64,000 nt of DNA, taken from positions 1 to 64,000 of the forward strand of contig CAYUXI010000004.1 of the NCBI GenBank assembly GCA_964448855.1. The letters are read 5' to 3'. How positions within the stretch are numbered: position 1 is the first letter of the stretch; every line of letters starts with the position of its first letter. Below the pieces are notes generated by a model, which saw only the letters and a program-made list of their open reading frames with translations, made no database searches and was not told where the DNA came from. This DNA is from QAMX01 sp964448855. Its GTDB lineage: Bacteria > Bacillota > Clostridia > Oscillospirales > QAMX01. Positions 50,233 to 59,765 of the stretch are shown here, one piece after another. The position numbers and the translations under genes were made by a program.

Positions 50233-51312
50233 ATGAAAACAGAACTTCGCAAAGACTGTAAGGTCGCCCTTCTGGTTCCGACGAGCATGGGCGTCCGCAT
50301 CACGCCGACCATGCGCCAGCCGGTTCATGTCAGCGATACGTTTACCATGCAGGCCACCAGCGCCGAGTCCAACGTGCTCAACATCTCCGCATCACTTGGC
50401 CTGTCGACGAAGGCACTGACGGCTTTCGTCAAAGACAGCCCGATCGCTCTCTTCATTCAAAACGACCTGAGAAAACGGAACATCGCCTTTGAAGGCAAAG
50501 AAGTGGAACAGGGCGGCCCGTGGGGCTACCGCCACCAGTTCAATATCGCCGATTCCGGCTATGGCGCCCGCGGCCCGCGTGTTCATAATGACCGGGCGGG
50601 CGAGGTCGGCCTGACCATCGCCGCCGAGGATTTTGATCTGGAACGGATTTTCGGGGAAGAAGGCGTGGCCATTCTGCATATGAGCGGTCTGTTTGCGGCG
50701 CTGAGCCCCTCCACCAGCGCATTCTGCCGCGAGCTGGCCAGAACCGCTAAAAAGTACGGAACCGTGATCTCCTTTGACCTGAACTACCGCGCTTCCTTCT
50801 GGAAAGGCCGTGAACAGGAACTTTCCGAAGCCTTCTCGGAAATCGCCTCTCTCTCCGATATCCTGATCGGCAACGAGGAAGATTTCCAGCTGGCACTCGG
50901 CGTGCCGGGGCCGGAATCCGGCGGAAAAGATATTACCGGCAAAATGGATCGCTTCAAGGAAATGATCCTGAATGTCCGCGAACGTTATCCGAACGCCTCC
51001 GTCTATGCAACCACCCTGCGCCAGGTGATCAATGCAAACAATCACCTCTGGGGTGCGATTCTGCTGGACGAGGACGCGTGGTATACCGTCGAACCGCGGG
51101 AAATCCCCGTCCTCGACCGCATTGGCGGCGGCGACGGCTTTGTCGGCGGCCTGCTCTATGCCATTCTGCGCGGATGGGATCCGGAAAAATGGATTCAGTT
51201 CGGCTGGGCGAGCGGCGCACTGGTCACAACCCTCACAACGGACTATGGGACGCCCGCAGATGAAGAAATGATCTGGAGCATTTATGAGGGAAATGCCCGC
51301 GTCAAACGCTGA
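50233..51312 (+). CDS. kdgK: 2-keto-3-deoxygluconate kinase, PfkB family
   Basis: A 359-residue PfkB-family sugar kinase. DLNYRASFWKGREQ is typical of KdgK-like kinases, GNEEDFQLALG follows, and the catalytic anion-hole motif is IGGGDGFVGG near residue 300. It would convert 2-keto-3-deoxygluconate from hexuronate breakdown to the 6-phosphate. The aldolase that follows in this pathway is not in the window. Start at 50233 behind AGGAGG; it is 23 bases after the SDR gene. Confidence 0.87.
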   Translation: MKTELRKDCKVALLVPTSMGVRITPTMRQPVHVSDTFTMQATSAESNVLNISASLGLSTKALTAFVKDSPIALFIQNDLRKRNIAFEGKEVEQGGPWGYRHQFNIADSGYGARGPRVHNDRAGEVGLTIAAEDFDLERIFGEEGVAILHMSGLFAALSPSTSAFCRELARTAKKYGTVISFDLNYRASFWKGREQELSEAFSEIASLSDILIGNEEDFQLALGVPGPESGGKDITGKMDRFKEMILNVRERYPNASVYATTLRQVINANNHLWGAILLDEDAWYTVEPREIPVLDRIGGGDGFVGGLLYAILRGWDPEKWIQFGWASGALVTTLTTDYGTPADEEMIWSIYEGNARVKR

Positions 51313-51336
51313 ACCCCAAAAAAGGAGCGGAATCAT

Positions 51337-52788
51337 ATGAAAAAAGCAGATATTGGTCTGATTGGCCTGGCAGTCATGGGCGAAAACCTTGTGATGAATA
51401 TGGAATCCAAGGGCTTCACCGTGGCCGTGTTCAATCGGACGACTTCAAAGGTTGATGCTTTCATCCAGGGACGCGCAGCCGGTAAGAAGATCATCGGCAC
51501 CCATTCGCTGGCCGAACTGGCAGAGCAGCTGGAACGCCCGCGCAAAGTCATGATGATGGTCAAAGCCGGTAGCGCAGTAGACGATATGATCGAACAGCTG
51601 CTTCCGCATCTGGAACCGGGCGATATCATTATTGACGGCGGCAACTCGCATTTCCCGGATACCATCCGCCGCACCGCTTATGTCGAGTCCAAGGGTCTGC
51701 TCTATGTCGGCACCGGCGTGTCCGGCGGGGAAGAGGGCGCTCTGAAAGGGCCGTCCATGATGCCCGGCGGTTCTCCGGCCGCGTGGCCGTTCGTCAAACC
51801 GATTTTCCAGGCGATTTGCGCCCATGTGGAAGACGGTGCCGCCTGCTGCGACTGGGTCGGTGAAAACGGCGCAGGCCATTTCGTCAAAATGGTTCATAAC
51901 GGAATCGAGTACGGCGATATGCAGCTCATCTGCGAAGCCTACCAGCTGATGCGTGACCTGCTGGGCATGACGCCGGACGAGATGCACGAAGTCTTCGCCG
52001 AGTGGAATCAGGGCGAACTGAACAGCTACCTGATCGAGATCACAAGGGATATTCTGGCGTACCGGGATGAAGACGGCGAACCGATCGTCGACCATATTCT
52101 CGATACCGCCGGTCAAAAGGGCACCGGCAAATGGACGGGGATTGCCGCACTGGACGAAGGTGTTCCGCTGACGCTGATCGCGGAAAGCGTCTTTGCCCGC
52201 TGCCTGTCGGCGATGAAGGAAGAACGCGTTGAAGCAGCCAAAACGTTTGCCCGCAAAAAGCCTGCCTTTACCGGCGACCGCAAGGCTTTCGTTGAGGATA
52301 TCCGCAAAGCGCTGTACGCATCGAAGATCATCTCCTACGCACAGGGCTATACGCTGATGCGCGCAGCCGCCAACACCTACGGCTGGAACCTGAATTACGG
52401 CGGCATCGCGCTGATGTGGCGCGGCGGCTGCATCATCCGCAGCGTGTTCCTCGGCAAAATCAAAGAAGCGTTTGACGCGAACCCGGCGCTGACCAACCTG
52501 CTCCTGGATCCGTATTTCAAGGGCGTGATGGAAACGCTGCTGGATTCCTGGCGCAATGTGGTTGCGGAAGCTGTGAAGAACGGCGTCCCGACACCGGCCT
52601 TCGCCGCAGCGCTGTCGTATTTTGACGGCTACACCTGTGAACGCCTCCCAGCCAACCTCCTGCAGGCGCAGCGGGACTATTTCGGCGCCCACACCTATGA
52701 ACGCCTCGATCATCCGCGTGGCGAGTTCTTCCATACGAACTGGACAGGCCACGGCGGGGATACGGCCGCATCGACCTATGTGGTCTGA
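51337..52788 (+). CDS. gnd: 6-phosphogluconate dehydrogenase, decarboxylating
   Basis: A 483-residue enzyme, full length. GLAVMGENLVMNMESKG is the NADP-binding motif, GVSGGEEGALKGPSMMPGG and FVKMVHNGIEYGDMQ contain the catalytic Lys and substrate residues. It yields ribulose 5-phosphate, CO2 and NADPH. In this operon it shares its product with the FucI-AraB route. It is 24 bases after kdgK and is followed by a terminator, ending the transcription unit. Confidence 0.96.
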   Translation: MKKADIGLIGLAVMGENLVMNMESKGFTVAVFNRTTSKVDAFIQGRAAGKKIIGTHSLAELAEQLERPRKVMMMVKAGSAVDDMIEQLLPHLEPGDIIIDGGNSHFPDTIRRTAYVESKGLLYVGTGVSGGEEGALKGPSMMPGGSPAAWPFVKPIFQAICAHVEDGAACCDWVGENGAGHFVKMVHNGIEYGDMQLICEAYQLMRDLLGMTPDEMHEVFAEWNQGELNSYLIEITRDILAYRDEDGEPIVDHILDTAGQKGTGKWTGIAALDEGVPLTLIAESVFARCLSAMKEERVEAAKTFARKKPAFTGDRKAFVEDIRKALYASKIISYAQGYTLMRAAANTYGWNLNYGGIALMWRGGCIIRSVFLGKIKEAFDANPALTNLLLDPYFKGVMETLLDSWRNVVAEAVKNGVPTPAFAAALSYFDGYTCERLPANLLQAQRDYFGAHTYERLDHPRGEFFHTNWTGHGGDTAASTYVV

Positions 52789-52823
52789 TGCACGCATCTC
52801 CCACACGGTACTCTCTGCATAAT

Positions 52824-52859
52824 AAAAGACGCCATATCCAAACGGATATGGCGTCTTTT
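52824..52859. terminator. Bidirectional terminator after gnd
   Basis: AAAAGACGCCATATCC-AAAC-GGATATGGCGTCTTTT, a perfect 16-bp stem between convergent genes. Confidence 0.93.
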
Positions 52860-52878
52860 GGTACAAAAAAGAGGAAAA

Positions 52879-54144
52879 CTATTCCTCAACGTCGTCCGAA
52901 ACCGGTTTGGGTGACACGTGAACCGACACGGTATGGACGCGTTTGGCATCCGCTTCCAAAACGGAAATCGTCAGATTCTCATAGTCGAAGCTTTCACCGG
53001 CGACCGGGATATGCCCCAGCCGCTCAATCACCCAACCGCTAACGGTCGAGGAATCCGTCTCCGGGTCAACTGTGACGTCAAAACGGTCAAACAGATCGGC
53101 CAAATCGGCGCTGCAAAGCACCTGATAGGTTTCATCATCGCGCTGGACAAACTCTTCAACCACCTGGTCGTGTTCATCCCAAATGTCACCGACAAGCTCC
53201 TCCAAAATGTCCTCCATTGTCACCAGACCGACGGTTCCGCCGTATTCGTCTGCGACAAAGGCCATGTGCGCCTTGCTGCGCTGCAGCAGCCGGAGCAGGT
53301 CACTGGTGTTGACGGATTCCGGGATAAAAAGCGGCGGCTTCGTGATCGAGGTCAGCGGCTGCCCGTCCCGGAGTACCTGATTGAAAAAGTCCTTGTAATG
53401 GATGACGCCGACGATGTCATCCAGCGTCTCACCGTAGACCGGCAGTCTGGAAAACCCGGAACCGGTAAACGTGTCTGCGATTTCATCGAGGTCGGCGGCC
53501 TCCTGTACAGCGATCACGTCCACACGCGGCGTCAGAATATCCGACACCGCACGGTCGTTGAACTCGATGGCACTGCGAATCAATTCGCTTTCCTGCTCAT
53601 CGATTCCGCCGTCCTGCTCTGCTTCCTCCACAATGGTGATCAGCTCCTGCTCGGTATAGCGCTCCGGCTTCCGAATGGTGAGAAGCTTGGAAAGCAGCTT
53701 CTTCAGCAGGCCAAACAGATAATTCAACGGAGCCAGAATGACGGCAATGACGCGAATGAACGGTGCAGAAAACAGCACGAAGGAATCCGCAGTGTCCTTG
53801 GCCAGGTTTTTCGGCGTGATTTCCCCGAAAATCAGGACGGCCAGCGTCATGACAATGGTCGAAACCGTGGCACCGCTGGTCGGCAGCAGACGCATGAAAA
53901 AGACGGTGGAAACGGTGGAAAGCGTGATGTTGACAATGTTGTTACCAATCAAAATGGTGGAAATCAAGCGATCGAGATCCTTGGAAACCTTCAGCGCGAC
54001 GGCGGCGCGGCGATTTCCATTTTCCGCAAGCGTCTTCAGGCGGATGCGGTTCATCGTGAGAAATGCGGTCTCTGTTGCAGAGAAATAGGCTGACATCAGC
54101 AAAAGTGCCAGCATGATGAAAACGGTGGCGACGGTACTGCCCAT
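52879..54144 (-). CDS. CNNM/CorC-type membrane protein with CBS domains
   Basis: A 421-residue hemolysin-family protein. A DUF21/CNNM transmembrane domain (SAYFSATETAFLTMNR...) with about four helices is followed by two CBS domains (LTPRVDVIAVQE and AHMAFVADEYGGTVGLVTMEDI) and a C-terminal CorC/HlyC domain. Relatives transport or sense Mg2+ or Co2+. The start at 54144 has GGAGG upstream; a TTG codon just before it is less likely. Confidence 0.92.
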   Translation of the reverse strand: MGSTVATVFIMLALLLMSAYFSATETAFLTMNRIRLKTLAENGNRRAAVALKVSKDLDRLISTILIGNNIVNITLSTVSTVFFMRLLPTSGATVSTIVMTLAVLIFGEITPKNLAKDTADSFVLFSAPFIRVIAVILAPLNYLFGLLKKLLSKLLTIRKPERYTEQELITIVEEAEQDGGIDEQESELIRSAIEFNDRAVSDILTPRVDVIAVQEAADLDEIADTFTGSGFSRLPVYGETLDDIVGVIHYKDFFNQVLRDGQPLTSITKPPLFIPESVNTSDLLRLLQRSKAHMAFVADEYGGTVGLVTMEDILEELVGDIWDEHDQVVEEFVQRDDETYQVLCSADLADLFDRFDVTVDPETDSSTVSGWVIERLGHIPVAGESFDYENLTISVLEADAKRVHTVSVHVSPKPVSDDVEE

Positions 54145-54404
54145 CAATCAAAAACCTCCTGAATGAAATGAATTCCTGTCCATGCACCCGGAACGCTCCG
54201 AAAAAAGCGGCGGACATTGCACTCAGGCGGAGGGTGATTGGCGGACAATGGCGGTTCGTCCATGAAAACTAACATCCTTTCTGTTGGACAGGAAATGCGA
54301 TTTCTGTCAACTGTATCATTATAACATAAAAATCACAGGCTGTCCACAAAAGAAAAAACGGAAAATCCGGCAAAAACGGGGCGCAGCACCCAAAAACGGG
54401 CTTT

Positions 54405-55148
54405 TTATAACGCAGAGATCAAGGAATTCAGCGCTTTCCAGCTGCTTACACGGCAAAACGGAGTGCCGCCGCACGAATCCGACAGCGCATCCGAACGAAT
54501 GGCCTCGGGCGCGTCCGGATCCAGCAGAATCGGGTAGAGCCCAACCGAGGCCGCCCCGCAGATATCTGCGGAGAAGCTGTTGCCGACAAACCAGCAGCGC
54601 GCTGGATCCACCCTGGCTGTCCGCAGTGCCACCTCAAACAGCAGGGGACAGGGCTTGCAGAATACATAATCGGCACTGGTGATCACAAACTCAAAGGAAT
54701 GCGCCGGGAGACAATCGGCAATCGCCTGCCGGAGCGCTTCGCCGGACAGCGTGATGTTGGAGACGACCGATGTGCGGATGGCTTTTTCGCGGAGCATCGA
54801 AAGCCCGTCTGCCGCATCTGCCATCGCCGTGTGGACGGCGTTGGCACGGTGAAAGACCATTTCCAGCTCGACCGGCGACAGCGCCGTGGTGCAGCCTGCA
54901 CGCGCCAGAACACAGCGCAGCATCGGCTGCAACGGAATTTCCAGATCAATCTGATCCGGATGCGTCCGGCGGTCAATGATCGACGCGTCCTCCCGCCAGA
55001 GCGACAACAGCGCCTGACAGTCCAACTCCGCCGGATGCTCGGTGCAGTCCAGCAACGCCTGCAGACCATCCGCCGCACAGTAGTGCCCCTCGTCAATCAA
55101 TGTACCACCATAATCGAAAAAGACCATATCCGGCCGAAAAAGTTTCAT
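54405..55148 (-). CDS. HAD-family hydrolase
   Basis: A 247-residue HAD hydrolase with motif I FFDYGGTLIDEG, motif II SVVSNITLS, motif III CKPCPLLFEVA and motif IV WFVGNSFSADICGA. The second Asp of motif I is Gly (DYGGT), as in a common subgroup. The cap domain is helical. Substrate unknown. The start at 55148 follows GGAG; it is a single-gene unit divergent from the phosphodiester glycosidase gene. Confidence 0.85.
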   Translation of the reverse strand: MKLFRPDMVFFDYGGTLIDEGHYCAADGLQALLDCTEHPAELDCQALLSLWREDASIIDRRTHPDQIDLEIPLQPMLRCVLARAGCTTALSPVELEMVFHRANAVHTAMADAADGLSMLREKAIRTSVVSNITLSGEALRQAIADCLPAHSFEFVITSADYVFCKPCPLLFEVALRTARVDPARCWFVGNSFSADICGAASVGLYPILLDPDAPEAIRSDALSDSCGGTPFCRVSSWKALNSLISAL

Positions 55149-55237
55149 CAAGACAGCTCCATTTCCGCAAAAAATTCAGATAGCGCTATTTTATCATGAA
55201 TCCAGACCCCTGTCAAGAAAAGTAACAGATTTTGTAG

Positions 55238-55266
55238 TTGTATTCCGATTGCAAAGGTGATACAAT
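55238..55266 (+). promoter_or_regulatory. Promoter of the gene at 55318
   Basis: TTGTAT and TACAAT with 17-base spacing. Confidence 0.55.
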
Positions 55267-55317
55267 ATCGGAAGAAACCACGCGAACAGAGCGCGGGAAC
55301 CTGAAGGGATTCATCGT

Positions 55318-56688
55318 ATGAGCAGACGCCGCTTTCAATATTGGATTAAAACCATCTGCAAAGCCATCGGCCTGACCGTGGCGAGCATTGTCACATTCCT
55401 CGTCGTTTCGCTGTTTGTCCTGCTGTATGGCCCGTTTCATCAGCTGCGCGATTTGTACGTCATCACGATGCTGGAAACCAGTGCCGCCAAATTCATGGCA
55501 ACCTGGTTTTTGAGCGATGCCAAAATTGCGGAAATACTGGAAAACAACCGTCTGGAGGTGCCGGATGAACCGTCCGACCCCTCACTCGTCAGCGTGGCCG
55601 TCTCCAAAACGACGGCCTCCTCGGACACGCCGCCCGAAACCTCGACGCCGCCGGCGTCCTCCTCTGAGACCACCCCGTCCACCGATCGGAGTGATGCGCC
55701 GGTTGAAACCACTGCACCGCCGCAGGGCACGGAACCCACCACCACAACATCTGTGACGACGCTGTCCCCAATGAATACGGACGCCCCGGCACCGGATGAA
55801 CTGTTTGCCGACCATCCGGATGCCATGCCGGAAACGGACGGGCTGGACGGCTTACAGCTGGTACGCGTGAGCGGCCCGACCTTCACAGGCTATATGCTGG
55901 TCATCTCCGACCCGTCCCGCGTGTCGCTCTGCGTCTCCTATTCGATTCTGCACGGCTATCAGAACGGCTGGGATCATACTTACGGCGAGCAGCTCCGCTC
56001 CATGGTCAAACGCAACGGCGCAGTCGCTGCCATCAACGGCGGCGCATTCTACGACCCGAATGGCCAGGGCAACGGCGGCAGACCGGACGGCGCACTCTGC
56101 GTCGAAGGCAACCTGCTCTACTGGGGGCCGGAAATCGAAAGCGCCGAAGCGTATGAAGCCGAAGTGCAGCGCATTCAGCAGGCTGTGGAAAACGGGGAAA
56201 TCGCAGCTGATTCGCCGGAAGCCCAGCTGCCGGAACCGGCTGAATGGGAGAATCAAAAAGTCAATATCATCGGCATCAATCAGGATCACATCCTGATTCT
56301 CGGCCGCTTCACCAAAGCTGAATTTTTGGAACAGGGCTTCCGGGATGCCGTCTCCTTTGACAACCCGAACCCGCCGTTCCTTGTGATCAACGGCAAAGCC
56401 TCCACCGTCGTCGGAACCGGCGGCAGCGGCATTCAACCGCGCACCTGCATCGGCCAACGCGCAGACGGCGCCTTCCTGTTCCTGGTGATCGATGGCCGCG
56501 GAGCCGGCGGCAGTCTGGGCGCCACGCAGAAAGAGGCCATGAACCTGATGCTCGAATTCGGCGCCATCAACGCAGCCAACCTGGACGGCGGCTCCTCCAG
56601 TGAGCTGATCGTGAACGGCGAAACCGTCTCCAATCCCTGCTCCTTCTACGGCCCGCGTTATATGCCGGACGGCTTTATGGTGCGCTGA
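55318..56688 (+). CDS. Phosphodiester glycosidase (NAGPA-like) surface protein
   Basis: A 456-residue membrane-anchored extracellular protein. One N-terminal helix (VASIVTFLVVSLFVLLYG) is followed by a long Ser/Thr/Pro linker (about residues 95-165) and a NAGPA-type domain: AAINGGAFYDPNGQGNGGRP, TCIGQRADGAFLFLVIDGRG and NLDGGSSSELIVNG. Family members remove GlcNAc-1-phosphate caps or act on wall phosphodiesters. The next gene starts one base after its stop codon, suggesting joint expression. Confidence 0.9.
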   Translation: MSRRRFQYWIKTICKAIGLTVASIVTFLVVSLFVLLYGPFHQLRDLYVITMLETSAAKFMATWFLSDAKIAEILENNRLEVPDEPSDPSLVSVAVSKTTASSDTPPETSTPPASSSETTPSTDRSDAPVETTAPPQGTEPTTTTSVTTLSPMNTDAPAPDELFADHPDAMPETDGLDGLQLVRVSGPTFTGYMLVISDPSRVSLCVSYSILHGYQNGWDHTYGEQLRSMVKRNGAVAAINGGAFYDPNGQGNGGRPDGALCVEGNLLYWGPEIESAEAYEAEVQRIQQAVENGEIAADSPEAQLPEPAEWENQKVNIIGINQDHILILGRFTKAEFLEQGFRDAVSFDNPNPPFLVINGKASTVVGTGGSGIQPRTCIGQRADGAFLFLVIDGRGAGGSLGATQKEAMNLMLEFGAINAANLDGGSSSELIVNGETVSNPCSFYGPRYMPDGFMVR

Positions 56689-56689
56689 C

Positions 56690-57916
56690 ATGAAACGATC
56701 AACCTTCCGACGATTGCACATTTTGCTGATCGCGCTGCTCCTGGCCTGCTCCGCCTGTGCCGCACCGACAGCACCGGTCGAATCCGCAACGACACCGCCC
56801 GCATCGACCGCAACCACCCTGGAATCGCCTGCATCCACCCCGCCGGAGACGACAGCCACGACGTCTCCTACAACCGAACCGGCCACATCCGTCACAACGG
56901 AACCGACGACGTCTGCAACGACAACGATACCGGCAACGGAGCCCCCGGCGACGACGCTCGATCTGTATGCGCTGGAATGGATGCCGCCGACGGATACCAA
57001 TGCAGCTGAACCGCTGGAAATTCGCACCTATGACGGGTTTCATCAGCCCTGCCACCCAAAAGTGCTGTATTTTGAAAACAAATGGAACGGATACCATTAC
57101 TGGATGGCCTATACGCCGTATCCGTATTGCGCCGACCTGTACGAAAATCCGTGCCTGGCCATCTCCGATGACGGCGTGAACTGGACGGAGCCCACCGGCA
57201 TCCGAAACCCCGTGACCGGTGTCCCGCCCACGCACGAAAACAGCGCGCACTACTCCGACCCGCACCTGCTGATGAACGGCGAGACCATGGAGCTCTGGTT
57301 CCGCTATAACCCGTCCTATGGCGATGGGGTCAATGCCGATTCCAATGAGGGGATTATTCTGCGGACGTGCTCCACAGACGGCGTCCACTGGACGGAACCG
57401 GAACAGCTGTATCAGAATCGCGCCATCCTGGACCCCGTCCTCAGCCCGATTGTGATGCTGTCGGACGGCGTCTATACCATGTGGTATGCCCGGCGCGACG
57501 GCTGCCTGTACCGAACGCAGTCGAAGGACGCCCACACATGGACAACGCCGGAAAAGACCGATCTGGTCGCACCGAACAGCCGCATCTGGCATCAGGATAT
57601 GATTCAAACCGATCTCGGCTATGAAATCGTTTTCTGCGCCCGGCCAAAGGGAACGCAGTCGAATCTCCATGGCCTGTCTTTGTATTACGCCGCCAGCACC
57701 GACGGAATGCACTTTACAGACCCGGTGCTGATCGTCTCCCCGCGCACCGGGACGGATGCTTTTGACAATGCATCCATTTACCGGGCATCCATCCTGAAAA
57801 CAGACGGCTTCTACCGAATCTATTATAGCTCCATGAGCGAACGCTATGTCTGGAAAATCAGCCTCTGCGAAGGGGCAAGCATCTCAGAACTCAAAGGTAT
57901 GGGAATCGAACCGTAA
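56690..57916 (+). CDS. Five-bladed propeller lipoprotein, GH43/GH32-like
   Basis: A 408-residue lipoprotein with lipobox LLACSAC and a very Thr/Pro-rich linker (about residues 25-90). The rest is a beta-propeller with repeated blade signatures such as NPCLAISDDGVNWTEPTG, CSTDGVHWTEPEQL and AASTDGMHFTDPVL. SDPHLLMNGETMELWF is a plausible active-site strand. It resembles glycosidase or glycan-binding propellers; catalytic residues cannot be assigned. Co-transcribed with the upstream phosphodiester glycosidase gene. Confidence 0.78.
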   Translation: MKRSTFRRLHILLIALLLACSACAAPTAPVESATTPPASTATTLESPASTPPETTATTSPTTEPATSVTTEPTTSATTTIPATEPPATTLDLYALEWMPPTDTNAAEPLEIRTYDGFHQPCHPKVLYFENKWNGYHYWMAYTPYPYCADLYENPCLAISDDGVNWTEPTGIRNPVTGVPPTHENSAHYSDPHLLMNGETMELWFRYNPSYGDGVNADSNEGIILRTCSTDGVHWTEPEQLYQNRAILDPVLSPIVMLSDGVYTMWYARRDGCLYRTQSKDAHTWTTPEKTDLVAPNSRIWHQDMIQTDLGYEIVFCARPKGTQSNLHGLSLYYAASTDGMHFTDPVLIVSPRTGTDAFDNASIYRASILKTDGFYRIYYSSMSERYVWKISLCEGASISELKGMGIEP

Positions 57917-57953
57917 AACGGACAGCACCATACATGGCCAGAAGGAGGCAAAT

Positions 57954-59264
57954 ATGGCATATACCGGCAGAAAACTGATCATCATCTCCCACGATGCACT
58001 CGTCGGAGAAGATCTGGAGATACTCCGACAGACAGAGCCCTTCCGAACCCTGATGGCGGAAGGTGCACGGGTCGGTGCGCTGCGCTCCATCTATCCGACC
58101 GTCACATATCCGGCGCATACCTCGCTGATTACGGGTGTGTACCCGGAAAAGCACCGGGTCATCGCCAATGAACGCTACTCCATCGGGACGCATGGTGCAC
58201 CCTGGAATTTTTTCCGCAAGGCCAACAAGGCCAAATCGCTGTTTACCGCCGCCAAGCAGGTCGGACTGACGACAGCAGCCGTCTTCTGGCCGGTGACCGG
58301 CGCAGACCCGGATATCGACTACCTGATCGACGAATACTGGCCGCAGAATGATCAGGAATCCTTCCATGACGCGCTGCTGCGCGCAGGCACAACCGAAGAG
58401 GTCTACCAGACCGCGGTGGAGCCGAATCTGCATCTGCTGAACCCGGATCACCTGCTCAAACATCCGGAGCTCGATCGCTTCATGGCGGCGGCCTCCTGCG
58501 CGATTCTCGAAACGTTCAAACCGGATCTGCTGGTGATGCATCCGGCCAATATCGACGCAGCGCGCCACCAGACCGGCCTCTTCAATGAGCGGGTGACAGA
58601 GGGTCTGTCCGTTGTCGCTGAGATCACACAGCAGCTCATCGACGCGACCAAGCGCGCTGGGACCTTTGACCAGACCGATTTTGTCATCCTCAGCGACCAC
58701 GGCCAGCTGAACGTCGATCGCGTCGTCCAGCCCAACGTCGTCTTTGCCCAAAAGGGTCTGATTCAAGCCGATGCATCCGGCAAATTTCTGGACTATCAGG
58801 CGTTCTGCCAGTCGTGCGGAATGTGCTCCTACGTCTACCTGAAAAATCCGTCCAACCTGGATGTCTGCGAACAGGTGGCCTCTGTTCTGGAGGAAATGCG
58901 CCAGACCGGCCGGTACGGCATTTCGGAAATCCTGACGCGGGATGAAGCCGCTCAGCGCGAACACCTGGACGGCGGTTTTTCGTTCGTCATCGAAACCGAT
59001 GGCCACACCACCTTCGGCAATGCGTGGATGCCGCCTGAAACGTCGCCCATGACCAACAGCGATTATCGCTTCGGCCTGGCCACCCACGGTTACCTGCCCG
59101 ACAAAGGCCCGCAGCCGGTGTTCATCGGCTGGGGCGCATCGTTCCAAAAAGGCGCCTATCTCGAAAAGGCGACGCTCGTGGACTGCGCGCCGACCTGCGC
59201 TGCACTGCTTGGCCTGGAAATGCCCTGGGCACAGGGACACATTCTGCACGAATTGCTTGCATAA
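57954..59264 (+). CDS. Nucleotide pyrophosphatase/alkaline-phosphatase-fold enzyme
   Basis: A 436-residue protein without a signal peptide. Alkaline-phosphatase-superfamily motifs: HDAL near the N-terminus, SIYPTVTYPAHTSLITG with the nucleophile Thr, NIDAARHQTG, and LSDHGQLN with metal-binding Asp-His. It resembles nucleotide pyrophosphatase/phosphodiesterases. Substrate may be a nucleotide-sugar or a phosphodiester from the neighbouring surface-glycan genes. The start at 57954 follows AAGGAGG. Confidence 0.88.
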   Translation: MAYTGRKLIIISHDALVGEDLEILRQTEPFRTLMAEGARVGALRSIYPTVTYPAHTSLITGVYPEKHRVIANERYSIGTHGAPWNFFRKANKAKSLFTAAKQVGLTTAAVFWPVTGADPDIDYLIDEYWPQNDQESFHDALLRAGTTEEVYQTAVEPNLHLLNPDHLLKHPELDRFMAAASCAILETFKPDLLVMHPANIDAARHQTGLFNERVTEGLSVVAEITQQLIDATKRAGTFDQTDFVILSDHGQLNVDRVVQPNVVFAQKGLIQADASGKFLDYQAFCQSCGMCSYVYLKNPSNLDVCEQVASVLEEMRQTGRYGISEILTRDEAAQREHLDGGFSFVIETDGHTTFGNAWMPPETSPMTNSDYRFGLATHGYLPDKGPQPVFIGWGASFQKGAYLEKATLVDCAPTCAALLGLEMPWAQGHILHELLA

Positions 59265-59332
59265 GGAACGACAAAAACGGAAAAGCTGATAGCGTATCCA
59301 TCAAATTCAGATCAGAATGGAGTGGCTTCTCT

Positions 59333-59533
59333 GTGAGCTTTTTCGATCGGCTGACCCTGATTCTCGTCCTGATTGGCGCATTGAACTGGGGCAGCGTCGG
59401 GATTTTCAAATTTGACTTTGTCCAGGCGATCTGCGGTGAAATGTCAACCCTGACCCGAATCATCTTTGCTCTGGTCGGGATTGCCGGACTCTGGTGCATC
59501 TCACTGCTGTTTCGCGATGGCCGCAAGGATTGA
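59333..59533 (+). CDS. DUF378 small membrane protein
   Basis: A 66-residue two-helix membrane protein of the DUF378 family: LILVLIGALNWGSVGIFKFD and a second helix IIFALVGIAGLWCISLLF. It starts at GTG 59333 behind GGAG. Function unknown; such proteins are widespread in Firmicutes. A strong terminator follows. Confidence 0.92.
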   Translation: MSFFDRLTLILVLIGALNWGSVGIFKFDFVQAICGEMSTLTRIIFALVGIAGLWCISLLFRDGRKD

Positions 59534-59554
59534 AACATCATTCCAACCGCACAG

Positions 59555-59593
59555 AAAGACGATATCCGGCACAACCCCGGATATCGTCTTTTT
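59555..59593 (+). terminator. Terminator after DUF378
   Basis: AAAGACGATATCCGG and CCGGATATCGTCTTT form a 15-bp stem followed by T residues. Confidence 0.9.
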
Positions 59594-59679
59594 ACATAGC
59601 TCCGACTGCGCGAAAGAAGCAGATGCGCGGTCGAACGGAATTCTTTTTGGGAACAGTGGCGCAAACAGCCGAGTTGTGG

Positions 59680-59685
59680 TATAAT
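59680..59685 (+). promoter_or_regulatory. Extended -10 promoter of the GH27/36-like gene
   Basis: TATAAT preceded by TGG, with no clear -35 at normal distance. Confidence 0.5.
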
Positions 59686-59765
59686 GATGAAAACAGCGCA
59701 GAACCGCACAGCCCCGGTCGAAGAAAACCGCTGTGATTTTCTGGCTCAACGAAAGGATGACTCTG

